Below, piece by piece: positions 5,255 through 6,920 of a DNA stretch of 6,920 nucleotides (positions within the stretch are counted from its first letter, which is position 1; each line of letters starts with the position of its first letter). The translations under genes and the position numbers were made by a program. The notes beneath the pieces are model-generated. The model was not told the DNA's origin. It worked only from the letters and a program-made list of their open reading frames with translations, and made no database searches. Source of the DNA: Acidobacteriota bacterium (GTDB lineage Bacteria > Acidobacteriota > Vicinamibacteria > Vicinamibacterales > CAVVIG01); the NCBI GenBank assembly GCA_016195295.1, contig JACPZV010000162.1:1-6920 (forward strand), given 5' to 3'.

Positions 5255-5614
5255 ATGAACGCGACCGTCCGGCTGCACCGCTGGGATGAAATCGCCCTCG
5301 AGAAAGTCACCGAAATGCTCTCGCGGAAGTTCGTGACGGGCGAGCGCGAGATGATCGCCCAGATCTATTTGAAGCGCGGCTGTCTCGTGCCGATGCACAA
5401 GCACGAGAGCGAGCAGATGACCTACATCCTCCAGGGCGCGCTGAAGTTCCTGATCGGCGGCGAGGAGATCACGGTCCGCGAAGGCGAAGTGCTGCACATC
5501 CCGTCATGGATCGAGCATCAGGCCGAAGCGCTCGAAGACACGTTCGAGCTCGACGTCTTCAGTCCGATCCGCCAGGACTGGCTCGATCACACCGACGATT
5601 ATTTCCATCGCTGA
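5255..5614 (+). CDS. Single-domain cupin protein
   Basis: Seen: 119 codons, ATG at 5255 with GGAGG 3 nt upstream, TGA at 5612-5614. Cupin motif 1 is GCLVPMHKHESEQMTYILQG (residues 42-61), with His48, His50 and Glu53/Gln54 in metal-ligand positions. Motif 2 is GEVLHIPSWIEHQAEA (77-92), with Pro83 and the fourth ligand His88. The rest is a compact beta-barrel with no second domain. Known: small cupins bind Fe, Mn or Zn and act as dioxygenases, isomerases or small-molecule binding proteins; the reaction cannot be assigned. It diverges from the E1 gene and lies 64 nt upstream of the peptidase gene on the same strand, so co-transcription with the peptidase is possible. The C-terminus (FSPIRQDWLDHTDDYF) is like that of many stand-alone cupins of this size. 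Intact, with normal composition for the window. Confidence 0.9.
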   Translation: MNATVRLHRWDEIALEKVTEMLSRKFVTGEREMIAQIYLKRGCLVPMHKHESEQMTYILQGALKFLIGGEEITVREGEVLHIPSWIEHQAEALEDTFELDVFSPIRQDWLDHTDDYFHR

Positions 5615-5678
5615 AGCGCGCCCACGGCCGTGCGCCGGCGGAGCGCGTCGACGTCAGCATCGCACGAGGAGAGCGGGC

Positions 5679-6920
5679 ATGAAACGGTGGCGTCTCGAAC
5701 TGATCGCGTTGGGCATGGCGACGCTCGGCGTCGCGTGGCTCACGGCGCAAAGCACGACGCCCGCGGCCGGGCGCCTTCGCGGTTTCACGGCCGCGTCCGC
5801 CGCCGCCGAGGCCGCGCGCGAGCGGGAACTGAAAGCCTCGCCGTCGGCGAAGGCGGCCGAAGCCGATTTCGACGTCATGACCGCCGAGCCGCACCACATC
5901 GGCTCGCCGTACGAGATCAAGCTCGCCGACTACGTCGGCGACAGGTTCCGGGAGTTCGGTCTGGAGGTGGCGCGCTACGAATACAGCGTGCTGCTGCCCT
6001 GGCCCGGCGAGCGCCGTATCGACCTCGTCTGGCCGGACGAGGTCAAGCTGCAGGTCGAGGAAGAGAAGCTCCGCGGCGATCAATGGGCCGACAAGCCCGG
6101 CATTCTTCCGGCCTACAACGTGTACTCGCCGTCGGGCGACGTCACCGGCGAGATCGTCTACGTCAACTTCGGCATCCCCGCGGACTACGAGACGCTGCAG
6201 AAGCTCGGCATCGACGTGAAGGGTAAGATCGTCCTCGCGCGCTACGGCGGGAGCTGGCGCGGCATCAAGCCGAAGGTGGCGGCCGAGCACGGCGCGATCG
6301 CCTGCATCATCTATTCAGATCCGCACGAGGACGGCTACTTCCAGGGCGAGGTGTACCCGGACGGCCCGTTCCGCGGCCCGGGGATGATTCAGCGCGGCAG
6401 CGTGGTCGACATGCCGCGCTATCCCGGCGATCCCTCCACGCCTGGCAGGCCTTCGAAACCCGGCGTCGAGCGGCTGCCCATCGACAAGATCGAAACGCTG
6501 CCGACGATTCCCGTGCAGCCGATGTCGTACCGCGACGGCGAGGAAATCCTGAAGCGACTCAAGGGCCCCGTCGCCCCCGAGGCGTGGCGCGGCGCGCTGC
6601 CGATCACGTACCACATCGGACCCGGTCCGGCGCGAGTCCACATGAAGTTGCAGATGGACTGGGGACAGCGCCGGCTGATCAACGTCGTCGGCAAAATCAC
6701 CGGCGCAGCGTCGCCAGACGAGTGGATCGTCGTCGGGTCGCATCGCGACGCGTGGACGTTCGGCGCGTCCGACTCGGTGAGCGGGCACGTGTCGATGATG
6801 AGCGTCGCGCGGGCGATGGGCGAGATGATGAAGAAAGGATGGAAGCCGCGGCGCAGCCTCCTCTTCGTCAGTTGGGACGGCGAGGAGCCCGGGCTGCTCG
6901 GGTCGACCGAGTGGGTCGAG
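5679..6920 (+). CDS. Secreted M28-family metallopeptidase (glutamate carboxypeptidase II-like), cut by window end
   Basis: Seen: 414 in-frame codons from the ATG at 5679, preceded by AGGAG with 7 nt spacing, running off the right edge. Residues 1-23 have basic residues then a hydrophobic stretch, a signal peptide or anchor. EPHHIGSP (70-77) begins the catalytic domain. A protease-associated insertion includes KGKIVLARYGG (181-191) and IIYSDPHEDGY (210-220). The first Zn-site motifs follow: GSHRDAW with His355, FGASDSVSG with Asp365, and WDGEEPGLLGSTEW with Glu402 (general base position) and Glu403. The spacings 355-365 and 355-402 equal those of human GCPII (377-387 and 377-424). Known: these enzymes remove C-terminal or acidic residues from peptides outside the cytoplasm. 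Missing here are the remaining Zn ligands and the dimerisation domain. Oddity: Ser replaces the usual Pro after Asp365. Probably functional, judging only from the visible part. Confidence 0.9.
   Translation, partial: MKRWRLELIALGMATLGVAWLTAQSTTPAAGRLRGFTAASAAAEAARERELKASPSAKAAEADFDVMTAEPHHIGSPYEIKLADYVGDRFREFGLEVARYEYSVLLPWPGERRIDLVWPDEVKLQVEEEKLRGDQWADKPGILPAYNVYSPSGDVTGEIVYVNFGIPADYETLQKLGIDVKGKIVLARYGGSWRGIKPKVAAEHGAIACIIYSDPHEDGYFQGEVYPDGPFRGPGMIQRGSVVDMPRYPGDPSTPGRPSKPGVERLPIDKIETLPTIPVQPMSYRDGEEILKRLKGPVAPEAWRGALPITYHIGPGPARVHMKLQMDWGQRRLINVVGKITGAASPDEWIVVGSHRDAWTFGASDSVSGHVSMMSVARAMGEMMKKGWKPRRSLLFVSWDGEEPGLLGSTEWVE

Noticed and set aside
4359..5258. Long plus-strand open frame opposite the E1 gene (299 codons), and similar ones at 1521-2384, 3651-4352 and 2415-2969
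   Set aside because: Antisense to strongly conserved coding sequence, with Arg/Ala/His-rich composition typical of GC-rich shadow frames and no recognisable family.
5559..6290. 243-codon minus-strand frame opposite the peptidase gene
   Set aside because: The plus strand encodes an M28 peptidase with conserved motifs; the minus frame is low-complexity shadow sequence.

Overview
This is a high-GC bacterial window with two parts. The right part (about 1.39-6.92 kb) is ordinary metabolic and transport sequence. The left part (about 1-1.39 kb) is an accessory patch of toxin-antitoxin-type genes, repeats and gene remnants. Fused alpha-beta 2-oxoacid dehydrogenase E1 proteins, large M28 peptidases with a PA domain, and GCACC-type tandem repeats make me think of Acidobacteriota (perhaps Vicinamibacteria) or another soil phylum. 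That is recall-based inference, because the window holds no rRNA or other phylogenetic marker.

Left patch, all on the minus strand. Read in the direction of transcription: a 21-codon stub of a four-helix-bundle (23S rRNA intervening-sequence-type) gene, an intergenic repeat (copy B), hicB (69 aa), hicA broken by a one-base frameshift, an inverted repeat, a 59-aa uncharacterised small protein with a strong ribosome binding site, a second copy of the repeat (copy A), and the start of a DUF4258 toxin-like gene that leaves the window at base 1. A heptanucleotide tandem repeat (14 GCAC units) separates this patch from the next gene pair. The layout resembles a cassette array or small island inserted into the four-helix-bundle gene, but no canonical integron site could be established.

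Middle, minus strand. An ABC-2 type exporter pair: an ATPase and a 266-aa permease that overlap by ATGA. The ATPase carries an internal deletion just after Walker B that removes the D-loop/H-loop region and shifts the frame. By coincidence the shifted frame runs open into the permease, giving an apparent 526-aa fusion that is not a genuine design. A dense GC-rich palindrome cluster (terminator-like) separates the pair from the upstream gene. That gene is an intact fused E1 alpha-beta thiamine-diphosphate dehydrogenase of about 715 aa.

Right, plus strand. Diverging from the E1 gene across a 56-bp gap with a perfect TATAAT box are a small metal-binding cupin and then a secreted M28-family (glutamate carboxypeptidase II-like) metallopeptidase, cut by the right edge after its first Zn-site motifs. 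The main discoveries are the two lesions (hicA, ABC ATPase), the repeat pair beside the toxin-antitoxin genes, and the interrupted four-helix-bundle gene. I do not see a wholly new defence or catalytic system.
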